From NCBI GenBank assembly GCA_028280515.1, contig JANQLP010000006.1, positions 1 to 41,474 on the forward strand: a stretch of DNA of 41,474 nucleotides. Direction: 5' to 3'. The notes below the pieces were generated by a model. That model did not search any database. It was given only the letters and a program-made list of their open reading frames with translations, and had not been told where the DNA came from. Of this stretch, positions 25,392 through 32,767 are shown piece by piece. The DNA is from Hyphomicrobiales bacterium (GTDB lineage: Bacteria > Pseudomonadota > Alphaproteobacteria > Rhizobiales > Methyloligellaceae). Both the position numbers and the translations under genes were made by a program. Every line of letters starts with the position of its first letter. The first letter of the stretch is position 1.

Positions 25392-25612
25392 GTGTCTCTC
25401 CGATTTCCGCGCGGCGGGAATTCTAGCGCAATGCCGCGGCAGGTCATACGCCACGCATGCGCCCCAGGGGCCGCAGATCCATATCATCCGCATCGATCAT
25501 GCTCAGATGACGGCACCGGATGCGTCCGCCGCGAAACGCAGTTGGGGAAACGGTGCGCCGGGGAGGATGATGCTGAGAACTGGGTGCTGAAGTTAGCTAT
25601 ATGATTTAGCTG

Positions 25613-26570
25613 TCTGATGATGTGCTGGATTCTCTAATCAGCTAGAATGCACATATCCTTGTAGACATATGCATTTAGGTTGCGGTTGGACCGCATTTTC
25701 TAATCAGCTAGAATGCAATCCGGAACTGGCAGACGGCCTTGCAGGTTGCGGTTGGACCGCATTTTCTAATCAGCTAGAATCATGAAATGCTACACGGCTT
25801 CATGGCCGTTGTTGCGGTTGGACCGCATTTTCTAATCAGCTAGAATGACAGCATCACGTCGCCCATGGCATTGCGGTTGCGGTTGGACCGCATTTTCTAA
25901 TCAGCTAGAATGCTTGCGCCGCCAGCACAGGCGTTCGACGGTTGCGGTTGGACCGCATTTTCTAATCAGCTAGAATTTCGTCGCAGGCAAGATCAACGTA
26001 ATGGAGGTTGCGGTTGGACCGCATTTTCTAATCAGCTAGAATATCGCGACAGGTCAGTAGCGCGATCTGCAAGTTGCGGTTGGACCGCATTTTCTAATCA
26101 GCTAGAATTGAGACCTACGCCGAGCCGTTCGTGGGCATGTTGCGGTTGGACCGCATTTTCTAATCAGCTAGAATCAATGGGATGTGAAGGCGGTGCGCGC
26201 CGGTGTTGCGGTTGGACCGCATTTTCTAATCAGCTAGAATTCTCTGAAACAACAATGTCGCCAGTCGTCCGTTGCGGTTGGACCGCATTTTCTAATCAGC
26301 TAGAATGAATGCGGCAACATCTCGCTTGCCGACTTGTTGCGGTTGGACCGCATTTTCTAATCAGCTAGAATGAGGAATTTGAGCGGCCGCGGATTGTCCC
26401 GGGTTGCGGTTGGACCGCATTTTCTAATCAGCTAGAATGTCTTTGTACTTCTCAGCACAGCCAGGATAGTTGCGGTTGGACCGCATTTTCTAATCAGCTA
26501 GAATGTCCTTCGCTTCGGGGAGCAGTGCCGGGGCGTTGCGGTTGGACCGCATTTTCTAATCAGCTAGAAT
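25613..26570 (+). CRISPR. Type II-C CRISPR array, 15 repeats and 14 spacers
   Basis: Repeats are 36 bp, beginning GTTGCGGTTGGACCG and ending CTAATCAGCTAGAAT. They start at 25679, 25745, 25811, 25876, 25941, 26007, 26073, 26139, 26205, 26271, 26336, 26403, 26469 and 26535, all identical. A degenerate copy at 25613-25648 keeps the last 16 bases. Spacers are 30 bp with three of 29 and one of 31, and all differ. Read on the plus strand, the repeat pairs with the tracrRNA encoded at 31215, so transcription is rightward, opposite to the cas genes. Each repeat has TTGGAC at positions 8-13, then 17 bp, then TAGAAT at 31-36, a likely internal promoter like those of Neisseria type II-C arrays. A terminator lies 12 bp after the last repeat. 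Confidence 0.98.
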
Positions 26571-26582
26571 ACCTCGTCTTTC

Positions 26583-26609
26583 AAGCCCCTGACTCTAGGG
26601 GCTTTTTCT
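26583..26609 (+). terminator. Intrinsic terminator of the CRISPR array
   Basis: The arms AGCCCCT (26584-26590) and AGGGGCT (26597-26603), with a 6-nt loop, are followed by a T-rich tract (TTTTTCTTTG). The T-run is on the plus-strand side only, so it stops rightward transcription leaving the array and protects cas2 from read-through antisense. Its direction supports the array orientation given. Confidence 0.85.
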
Positions 26610-26642
26610 TTGTTCTGGCCCGAGTAAAATCGGCGGATATTG

Positions 26643-26975
26643 TTAGAAAAGGACGTATTGTTCAGGGTTTTTCGGGGCCGGTTCCTTCTCGCGACCTCTG
26701 AAACTGATGATATTCTCATATTGCTTGTCAGTAAACTGCAGTATGTCGACCTTGCCGCCCACAGGCAGCGCGCCTTCCACCTTTCGTGTTAGCGCCTCAA
26801 CAGCCTCTTTGCCGGAGGTATATCTCAAATAGACCGAAAACTGGGCCATTTCGAATCCCTGATCCTTCAGAAAATTGCGGAAATCTGTTGCCGCCTTACG
26901 TTCGTCCGGTTCGACGACGGGCAAATCAAACAACACCATCATCCACATGATGCGATACCCACTTAGATGCGTCAT
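26643..26975 (-). CDS. cas2: CRISPR-associated endonuclease Cas2
   Basis: A 110-residue Cas2, the structural partner of Cas1 in spacer integration. The N terminus is the usual type II form, with YRIMWMMVLFDLPV leading into the ferredoxin-like fold and the conserved Asp in FDLP, followed by FRNFLKDQGFEMAQFSVYLR. Its ATG overlaps the cas1 stop by 4 bp, so translation is coupled. The stop lies 72 bp from the last repeat of the array. Confidence 0.96.
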   Translation of the reverse strand: MTHLSGYRIMWMMVLFDLPVVEPDERKAATDFRNFLKDQGFEMAQFSVYLRYTSGKEAVEALTRKVEGALPVGGKVDILQFTDKQYENIISFRGREKEPAPKNPEQYVLF

Positions 26976-27880
26976 GATGCCGTCGTGGCAAGTGGCAAAG
27001 GAGGTCCCGGGAACTCCAGGTCTTGTCGCTCCCCGAGATAGACTTGGGCGAGAGATACGGACAGCCGGTCGAGGCAGATTTGAAGAGGTGAAGCACCTTT
27101 AGGGCCTTCCAGGTCAAACGTCACAATTGCTGCCAACGCGGCCTTGGTATCCCGATTGATGTCCTTTTCTCCGCTTTCAACCAATCGCCGGACCGTGAGG
27201 TCGACGAAAGGCCTGAACGGCTCCATGAGATCATCGGAAAGGCGCAATGCGGTTCCCCGGCTCTGGTGATGAATAGCCAAAGAGGGATGCAGGCCCGCAG
27301 CTATGATCGACCGTGCCGTCGCAGCCCGCAACACTGTGTATCCGTAGTTCAATAGGGCGTTCACACCGCCCTGCGTGCGGTCACGGGTAAAGCCCTCGCC
27401 CATCATGACCGGCCAGTATCGTCGCGCACCTTGGGCCTCTATGTTTTCCGGATCGCCGGAGCGTGTCTTGCGGGCCAGTATTCGCAGCCCTTCGCCCTGT
27501 TCGCCGACAAGATCAAGGGCATCTGCCTGAGCTTTGATTTTTGCGACGACAATGTCTCGCCACAGTCTTTTTCGCATCGGTTGGCTAGCAGATGCTTGCG
27601 CCTCCATTCGCTTGCCCTGCTCATAATGACCGTCTATCGGCCACACCAAACCGACAGGTGCATGATTGGACTCGCACATGACGACGGGCGCGCCGCGCTT
27701 TGACAGGCGTGAGATGAGATTCACGGAAAAGGTTGCGCCATGAGAGTGAACGACCAGAGCATCAATGTCGTCTAGGGCAATCTGGCCGAGATGTTCGCCG
27801 TCCTTTGTGACTTTCATGAAGCCGCGATCGACAGAGAGATGAACTCCCTGGCTTTGCACTTCGACGATTCTTCCAACCAT
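26972..27880 (-). CDS. cas1: CRISPR-associated integrase Cas1
   Basis: A 302-residue type II Cas1, the integrase that inserts new spacers. The metal-binding triad is visible as E148 (NIEAQGARRYW), H205 (LAIHHQSRG) and E220 (LMEPFRPFVD). The ATG at 27880 follows an AAGGAG site at the right spacing; a GTG nine bases upstream would overlap that site. It begins 38 bp after the cas9 stop and overlaps cas2 by 4 bp. The adaptation set is therefore cas9-cas1-cas2 with no csn2 or cas4, the definition of subtype II-C. Confidence 0.97.
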   Translation of the reverse strand: MVGRIVEVQSQGVHLSVDRGFMKVTKDGEHLGQIALDDIDALVVHSHGATFSVNLISRLSKRGAPVVMCESNHAPVGLVWPIDGHYEQGKRMEAQASASQPMRKRLWRDIVVAKIKAQADALDLVGEQGEGLRILARKTRSGDPENIEAQGARRYWPVMMGEGFTRDRTQGGVNALLNYGYTVLRAATARSIIAAGLHPSLAIHHQSRGTALRLSDDLMEPFRPFVDLTVRRLVESGEKDINRDTKAALAAIVTFDLEGPKGASPLQICLDRLSVSLAQVYLGERQDLEFPGPPLPLATTAS

Positions 27881-27918
27881 GCCAAACACTCCTTACATAT
27901 TTTGGCATTCAGGGTTGC

Positions 27919-30900
27919 CTAGTCTGGCGGAAAGGTACTTCCCCTTAGATCACCTGCAGGGTCGACCCGGATGATCGCTGCTTTGAGCGTCTGCAGCCTG
28001 CGTGGTGAACACGTCAGATATTTGAAATCATCCTCCTTGTCCGCGTCCCGAGCCTTCAGCGCGCCGGCTTCGAAATGCTCGGCGAGAACGATCTGGCCGG
28101 TCGAGAATTTCACGACCCGCATGTGTCTCCTCACGCCGTCCAGCTCAACCGCCAGGAGATCGTTTTGCCGTAGGCGCATGACGAGAGGCGTGCCATCTGC
28201 CGTCGCTCGGGCATGCGGGTCGAACCTCTTTTGATTGGCGGCGAATGTCGATGTCACGCTGCCGGTCCATTGGCCCTTTTCGTTGGCAAAAATGTCGTAA
28301 CAATAGTTCGCATCGCCCTTGTAGGCCTTGTACGCCCGTCCGTTCCTGTCGCTGATCGGGATGACGGTCAGCGTCTCGACGATACGCACGCGGCGGACCG
28401 GGGGAGACATGTCCTCGCCAGCCGCGACGAGGGCGTCTGTGAAGTCTTTCCCCGACAGTCCTTCAGTTTCGGCTTTGAGATGCGCGCGTATGACCGGATC
28501 GCGAACGGCATCGAGAGAACCGGGTTTTGAAAGAGTTGAGAGCGGCACCCGGTGCACGACCTGCCTCTTTCCGCGCGTATCGGGCTCCGAAACCAGGCCA
28601 TAGGCGGTGTCATTATGGAGCGCGCCCTGCACGCCATGATCGGGCTTGTGGGAGACAATGACGGCTTGAACAGAGTCGCGCACGGTGCCGCGGAAATCCG
28701 GCCATGGTTCATCAAATTCGGCAAGCAGGCGGTCGCTGAACTCTTCTTCGGCGCGCCCAGCATTTTTCGCGATCCGGTTGAGAAGCCCACGGTCCGTCAG
28801 CCCGACGACTATCGCGTCGATTGCGTGGTTGCGGTGGTCGTTGCGGTTCTTGGCACGGAATTCGGAGTCTTCCACATTGTGTCCGGCGAGGATCGAATCG
28901 AGCCCCCAGGCCCAGCGCAAATCCGCCGTCAGCCGTCCCGGCGTCACCCAGACATCGGGACACGTACATTCCAGATAGGTTTTGGCCAGCCGCGAGACGT
29001 AGCGGGTCTCATTCAGTTGCCGATCCAGAAAGTCGCGTTCCTCATTGTCGTACCGGTCCATCGCGTCCGGCCCGAAACGCCAGCTCTTGTTGTTCGGCAT
29101 CTGCGCGGCGCGTTCGGAAATTGCCTGCCAGTCGTAGCCCGCGGGATTGGAGGCGAAGGCTTCGTGGGGCGTGCTGTTTCCCTTGTCGCGGTTGGCTTTG
29201 CGAAAGCACACGGTCTTGTTTGCCGCGGAATCGTCCAGCGTGCGTGAGAAGGGCAGGATATGGTCGATCTCGATTTCACTGGAAAGCAACGTGCTGATTC
29301 CAATCGGCTCGCCCGAATAGGGACATCTGCGGCCGAGCGGGTCGGAGGGGTTCAATTCCTCCCACAACCTCAATTTGAGCCGGTTGTCGTAGGTGTCGGC
29401 GACCGTGTGTGCGTTCAGCTCTTCGCGGCGCCTGTCGTTAGAGTTCTGGTTGTCCCGTTGGGTGCGCTCCAACTCGCTCTTGCCTTGCGCCGACAAGGGA
29501 AGGTCACGAGCAAGCTCAATGACGGTCTGCATTGGCGGGCCATAGCGCGCGACCAGCGCGTTGACGACCCGGCGCACCTGATTGAGCGCGACATGGACTG
29601 TCGGGTTGGCAATCTTGCCGATTCGCTTCTCTGTCATGTCATCCGGCTCGCCCGTTCCGAACGCCACGTGGCGCTCCAGAACCTCGCCGTAATAGGGCAG
29701 GCGATCGTAGCTCGCCTTTTCGGCATCAAGCGCGGAATGGCTCTCATACCCTGCCAGCCTGACCGCCTGGTCGTAGGTGAAGGGAGCTGAATAGACTTCG
29801 CCCGTTTGAGGGTCTGTGGCTTCCGGCGCGTCGCTCGACAGCCATTCCAGAACCTTTGCTATGGCTGTGCGCCCAAGATTGGCATGACCATCCGGGAGCG
29901 GGGCATTGGCAACGGCTTCGGCGCGCGCCTTGTCCAGGCCGTGTTCAGCCATGAGCCAGGCGAGAAGCGCTTCCTCGTCTTCCTCTTCAAGCAGGCGCTC
30001 GACGATCTTTTCTTGTGTCTCGGCAGGCAACTCGCGCCAGCCCTTGCCCCAGCGTGGACGCTTGCCCTCTGCGGCCAGCACCGCCGCCGTCCGGTCACCG
30101 TCGAGGTGTTTGCGTTTGAGGCTTTCGGTATTGAACCGGCAATCGTCCGGCAACTTCAGCGCGCGGCGCATGGCATCGAATTTGAGCTTGCCGGCGTTCA
30201 GGGATTTTTCAATCAGAGTATCCCGCTCAGCCAGTGTCAGCTTTCGCTCGGCTTCTCCGGGCAGGCGCAGTTTTAGGTGGTTGATATCCTGATAGATGCG
30301 AAACCGTTGAACCGACGGCAGGGCGCGGGGCGCGCGCTGCTCGGCCGGGTCGAGGGAGCATTTGCCGACCGGTTGGGCTTTGAGCGGTCGCTGAAACAGG
30401 AGCGTATCCTTCAGGCTCTCCCTTGCGGTCTCGGAGAGGGCCTCGCCATGATATTCCTGCTGCGCGCCCCAAAGACAATCGAACTCATATTCGATCATTT
30501 CCCTGGTCGGATAGAAATCGTAAAAGGCTTTCGCGCCTGCACCTTTCAGCCGCGCCCGGACAGGATTGGTGTGCTGAGCTATCGGGTCTTTAACCCGGGG
30601 GCGGGCGAGCAGCTCTCCGAGGGTGCGTGCGCCGTCGGCAACCATGGCTTCTTGAACGGCCACCGCGGCCTGCTTGATTTTTCCCTTTTCGTCTTCTGCA
30701 CCCTTGTCGGTCTTTCGGTTCGACTTGAATCCCCTGCGCTGTTGCAGATGGAAAAGCGCTCGTCCCAACTGATGCGGGGAGAGTTTCTCGTCCAGACCAC
30801 GCACCCGAAGCGTCCAAGGGTCTTCTTGTTCGAGGGCTTTGCGCTGTATCTCGTCGCCGGGCATCAACCCATGAGCAATCAGCCTGTCCATGAATTCCGA

Positions 30901-31140
30901 GCGGCGCTTCAGATAGCGGTCGCGGCGCTTGCGCATTCCACGTGGAATGCGGCGGCGGGCGGCAAGCGACTGCTTGTCCTTGGGATTGCGGCCATCGGGG
31001 AATACGCGAACACCCGAACTGAGCAAGCCGTCCGGACGCCAAACCGCTTCGTCACCATTTCCACGATCAACATTGCTCAGACGGATCGCCGACCAGCCGA
31101 TTGAATTTGTGCCGATATCCAGTCCAAGGCGCCAATACAT
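27919..31140 (-). CDS. cas9: Type II-C Cas9 endonuclease
   Basis: A 1073-residue compact Cas9, an RNA-guided double-strand DNA nuclease. RuvC-I is LGLDIGTNSIGWS with D8. The Arg-rich bridge helix RGMRKRRDRYLKRRS follows at about 67-81. RuvC-II is VIELARDLP with E542. The HNH domain is IEIDHILPFSRTLDDS with D626 and H627, and N641 in the SAANKT segment. RuvC-III is NDHRNHAIDAIVVG with H772 and D775. About 300 further residues hold the wedge and PAM-interacting regions. All catalytic residues are present, so the enzyme should be active. I chose the ATG at 31140 because it has a GGAG site 8 bp upstream and begins directly before RuvC-I; a GTG at 31179 adds 13 unlike residues. The size matches alphaproteobacterial II-C enzymes such as that of Parvibaculum. 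The PAM cannot be read from the sequence. Confidence 0.97.
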   Translation of the reverse strand: MYWRLGLDIGTNSIGWSAIRLSNVDRGNGDEAVWRPDGLLSSGVRVFPDGRNPKDKQSLAARRRIPRGMRKRRDRYLKRRSEFMDRLIAHGLMPGDEIQRKALEQEDPWTLRVRGLDEKLSPHQLGRALFHLQQRRGFKSNRKTDKGAEDEKGKIKQAAVAVQEAMVADGARTLGELLARPRVKDPIAQHTNPVRARLKGAGAKAFYDFYPTREMIEYEFDCLWGAQQEYHGEALSETARESLKDTLLFQRPLKAQPVGKCSLDPAEQRAPRALPSVQRFRIYQDINHLKLRLPGEAERKLTLAERDTLIEKSLNAGKLKFDAMRRALKLPDDCRFNTESLKRKHLDGDRTAAVLAAEGKRPRWGKGWRELPAETQEKIVERLLEEEDEEALLAWLMAEHGLDKARAEAVANAPLPDGHANLGRTAIAKVLEWLSSDAPEATDPQTGEVYSAPFTYDQAVRLAGYESHSALDAEKASYDRLPYYGEVLERHVAFGTGEPDDMTEKRIGKIANPTVHVALNQVRRVVNALVARYGPPMQTVIELARDLPLSAQGKSELERTQRDNQNSNDRRREELNAHTVADTYDNRLKLRLWEELNPSDPLGRRCPYSGEPIGISTLLSSEIEIDHILPFSRTLDDSAANKTVCFRKANRDKGNSTPHEAFASNPAGYDWQAISERAAQMPNNKSWRFGPDAMDRYDNEERDFLDRQLNETRYVSRLAKTYLECTCPDVWVTPGRLTADLRWAWGLDSILAGHNVEDSEFRAKNRNDHRNHAIDAIVVGLTDRGLLNRIAKNAGRAEEEFSDRLLAEFDEPWPDFRGTVRDSVQAVIVSHKPDHGVQGALHNDTAYGLVSEPDTRGKRQVVHRVPLSTLSKPGSLDAVRDPVIRAHLKAETEGLSGKDFTDALVAAGEDMSPPVRRVRIVETLTVIPISDRNGRAYKAYKGDANYCYDIFANEKGQWTGSVTSTFAANQKRFDPHARATADGTPLVMRLRQNDLLAVELDGVRRHMRVVKFSTGQIVLAEHFEAGALKARDADKEDDFKYLTCSPRRLQTLKAAIIRVDPAGDLRGSTFPPD

Positions 31141-31214
31141 GAGTTTTGCTCCGACATTTGCCCAATTACAGTAGAGCACTTGATTGCCGTTGCAAAAGTC
31201 ATTAGCTTTGAATT

Positions 31215-31300
31215 GCTGATTAGAAAATGCGGTCTTTCCGTTAACAAGGTTTAGACCACAAAATGCTTCGGGCGGCCCTCACGGGCCGCCCGTTTCGTTG
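31215..31300 (+). ncRNA. tracrRNA
   Basis: Bases 31215-31234 are a perfect 20-nt complement of repeat positions 11-30. The next bases, TTTCCGTTAAC (31235-31245), pair with the repeat 5' end (GTTG, CGG) after a small UU/UU internal loop, giving the standard lower stem, bulge and upper stem. A nexus-like GGT/ACC stem (31248-31257) follows. The RNA ends in a 10-bp GC hairpin, CGGGCGGCCC/GGGCCGCCCG at 31269-31292, then GTTTCGTT. It is divergent from cas9, with 74 bp between the cas9 start and the anti-repeat to hold both promoters. A weak TTGATT-17-TAGCTT pair at 31180-31208 could start it. The exact ends are estimates. Confidence 0.92.
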
Positions 31301-31642
31301 TTGGGGCGCAACGGGTCATAGGACGTGCCGTTCACAACGCAGAAAAAGGGGGAAATGGCGCGCCGGGTAAGATTCGAACTCCCGGCTTGCAGGCCCGCAG
31401 CCCGCGCGGCAAATTCACCAGGGATCGGAAATGTCCGCGGACAGATCGGGTTGTCCAATTCATGCCTATTGCGCATTTTCAGGTGACGCAGATGACGGTG
31501 TATTTTTCGATATAACCCTGCATGGACCGGTGTCATATTGCGGGGAGGATCGCCAAGGTATTTCGTGCTTTTTCAGCAGGGCGCGGGTTACACAGGACGC
31601 CGGCGGTGGCGGGGAAGAGCGCGCATCCAAGGGAGCGTGGCA
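31293..31642. other. Intergenic region holding a tRNA 3'-end fragment
   Basis: No protein gene is convincing in these 350 bp between the tracrRNA terminator and the LysR gene. The one recognisable element is a fragment of a tRNA-Arg 3' end at 31354-31384, described separately. The start of the LysR gene has a GGGAG site at 31631-31635. Confidence 0.6.
31354..31384 (-). repeat. Partial copy of tRNA-Arg 3' end (possible attachment-site scar)
   Basis: These 31 bases match 33990-34020, the T-arm, acceptor and CCA end of the intact tRNA-Arg, at 30 of 31 positions and in the same orientation. The rest of the tRNA is not present here. Such partial 3'-end duplicates are usually left by elements that integrate into a tRNA gene. 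The segment between the two copies carries the LysR and formate dehydrogenase genes. No integrase is visible. Confidence 0.65.
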
Positions 31643-32560
31643 ATGCTCATTCGCCATCTTTACTATTTCATTGCCCTTTCGCGTGAGGGGCACTTTGCCA
31701 AGGCGGCTGAATTCTGCAACGTCACGCAACCGACACTATCCTCCGCGCTGCGCAAGCTGGAAGACGACTTCGGCGTTCGCCTTGTCGAGCGGGACAAGCA
31801 CTTCGTGGGGCTCACTCCGGAAGGAGAAAGGGTTCTGGCATGGGCACAGCAGATCATGTCGGATTTCGAGAGCCTCAAGGACGACATCTCCATCCGGGCG
31901 GAGGACCTGAAGGGAACCTTGAGGTTAGGGGTCATCCCCGCCGCCATGCCGATAACCGGCTTTGTTACGGAGCATTTCCTGAAGGTTCATCCGGCAGCTT
32001 GTGTCGAAATTGAATCAATGAGCTCGCGGCTGATCCAGTCCGGACTGGACAGCCTGGAACTTCACGGCGGGATCACCTATCTGGAGAATGAGCCGCTGAA
32101 ACGTGTGAACCATCTGCCGCTCTACCGGGAACGTTACGTCGCGATTTCGAAGCGCGGACACTTCGGGGCCGAAAAACCGATCTCCTGGCAGCGCCTTGAA
32201 AAAGAGCCGCTTTGTCTGCTCGGTCCGGAAATGCAAAATCGGCGCATTCTGGACGAGGCCGCCAAACGCCATGGGGCGGTTCTGAATCCGCAGGTGACCG
32301 CAAACTCCTATTTGACCGTGTTTGCACACGTGCTGCGTGGCGGCTGGGTCAGCATCGTGCCGACGACCCTGCCCGAGCTTTATGAATTGGAAAGTCAGTT
32401 CGAACTTCGTCAGATCGCCGACGAGACGACGTCCCATGCAATCGGCCTTGTAGTGCCCGACCGCCAGCCGATGGCGAAAATGACCCATGCACTGTTTTCG
32501 GCGTTTCTGGAATCCAACATTGCGCAAGACATATCGCGTATCTGCCCGCCCTCTGATTGA
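31643..32560 (+). CDS. LysR-family regulator next to formate dehydrogenase
   Basis: A 305-residue LysR-type regulator. The N-terminal helix-turn-helix includes HFAKAAEFCNVTQPTLSSALRKLE (split: HFAKAAEFCNVTQ and PTLSSALRKLE, residues about 17-41), followed by the co-inducer-binding domain. I take the ATG at 31643, preceded by GGGAG; a longer frame upstream is not conserved-looking. The formate dehydrogenase gene lies 207 bp downstream on the same strand, so this is probably its regulator. The effector might be formate or another C1 signal (inference from position). Both genes lie between the two copies of the tRNA-Arg 3' end. Confidence 0.88.
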   Translation: MLIRHLYYFIALSREGHFAKAAEFCNVTQPTLSSALRKLEDDFGVRLVERDKHFVGLTPEGERVLAWAQQIMSDFESLKDDISIRAEDLKGTLRLGVIPAAMPITGFVTEHFLKVHPAACVEIESMSSRLIQSGLDSLELHGGITYLENEPLKRVNHLPLYRERYVAISKRGHFGAEKPISWQRLEKEPLCLLGPEMQNRRILDEAAKRHGAVLNPQVTANSYLTVFAHVLRGGWVSIVPTTLPELYELESQFELRQIADETTSHAIGLVVPDRQPMAKMTHALFSAFLESNIAQDISRICPPSD

Positions 32561-32619
32561 AGGCATCTATCGGCGACTAAACCCTTCCAATTGGACAGCA
32601 CCGATCCCTTGTGGACTAG

Positions 32620-32664
32620 TTGTTGCGCGGTGAATCAAACGCGGCAACAAGCCTGCCGCGCAGG
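32620..32664 (+). promoter_or_regulatory. Tandem inverted repeats upstream of formate dehydrogenase
   Basis: TTGTTGC (32620-32626) and GCAACAA (32644-32650) are 7-bp perfect arms, extended inward by GCG/CGC with one bulged base. A second hairpin CCTGC/GCAGG follows directly at 32652-32664. They lie 60 bp after the LysR stop and about 105 bp before the dehydrogenase start. They could end the lysR transcript or form an operator for it; a T-run is lacking. Confidence 0.4.
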
Positions 32665-32767
32665 ATCAAAGTCCCCGCCAATTTTATGACAGAACCGCCG
32701 ATGTGGCCGGTTTGACGCGCAGGTGCGCGAGCGTCGACTCGTGCCCGCATCACAGGAGGAAAGCGCC

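Noticed and set aside
25910-26308. Open reading frame of 132 codons with repeated CGWTAFSNQLE peptides
   Set aside because: It is translation through the CRISPR repeats and spacers. The 36-bp repeat is a multiple of three and most spacers are 30 bp, which keeps one frame open. No ribosome site.
31357-31432. Second functional tRNA gene near 31.4 kb
   Set aside because: Only the T-arm and acceptor 3' end match. The T-stem has a mismatch, and no D-arm or matching 5' acceptor strand follows.
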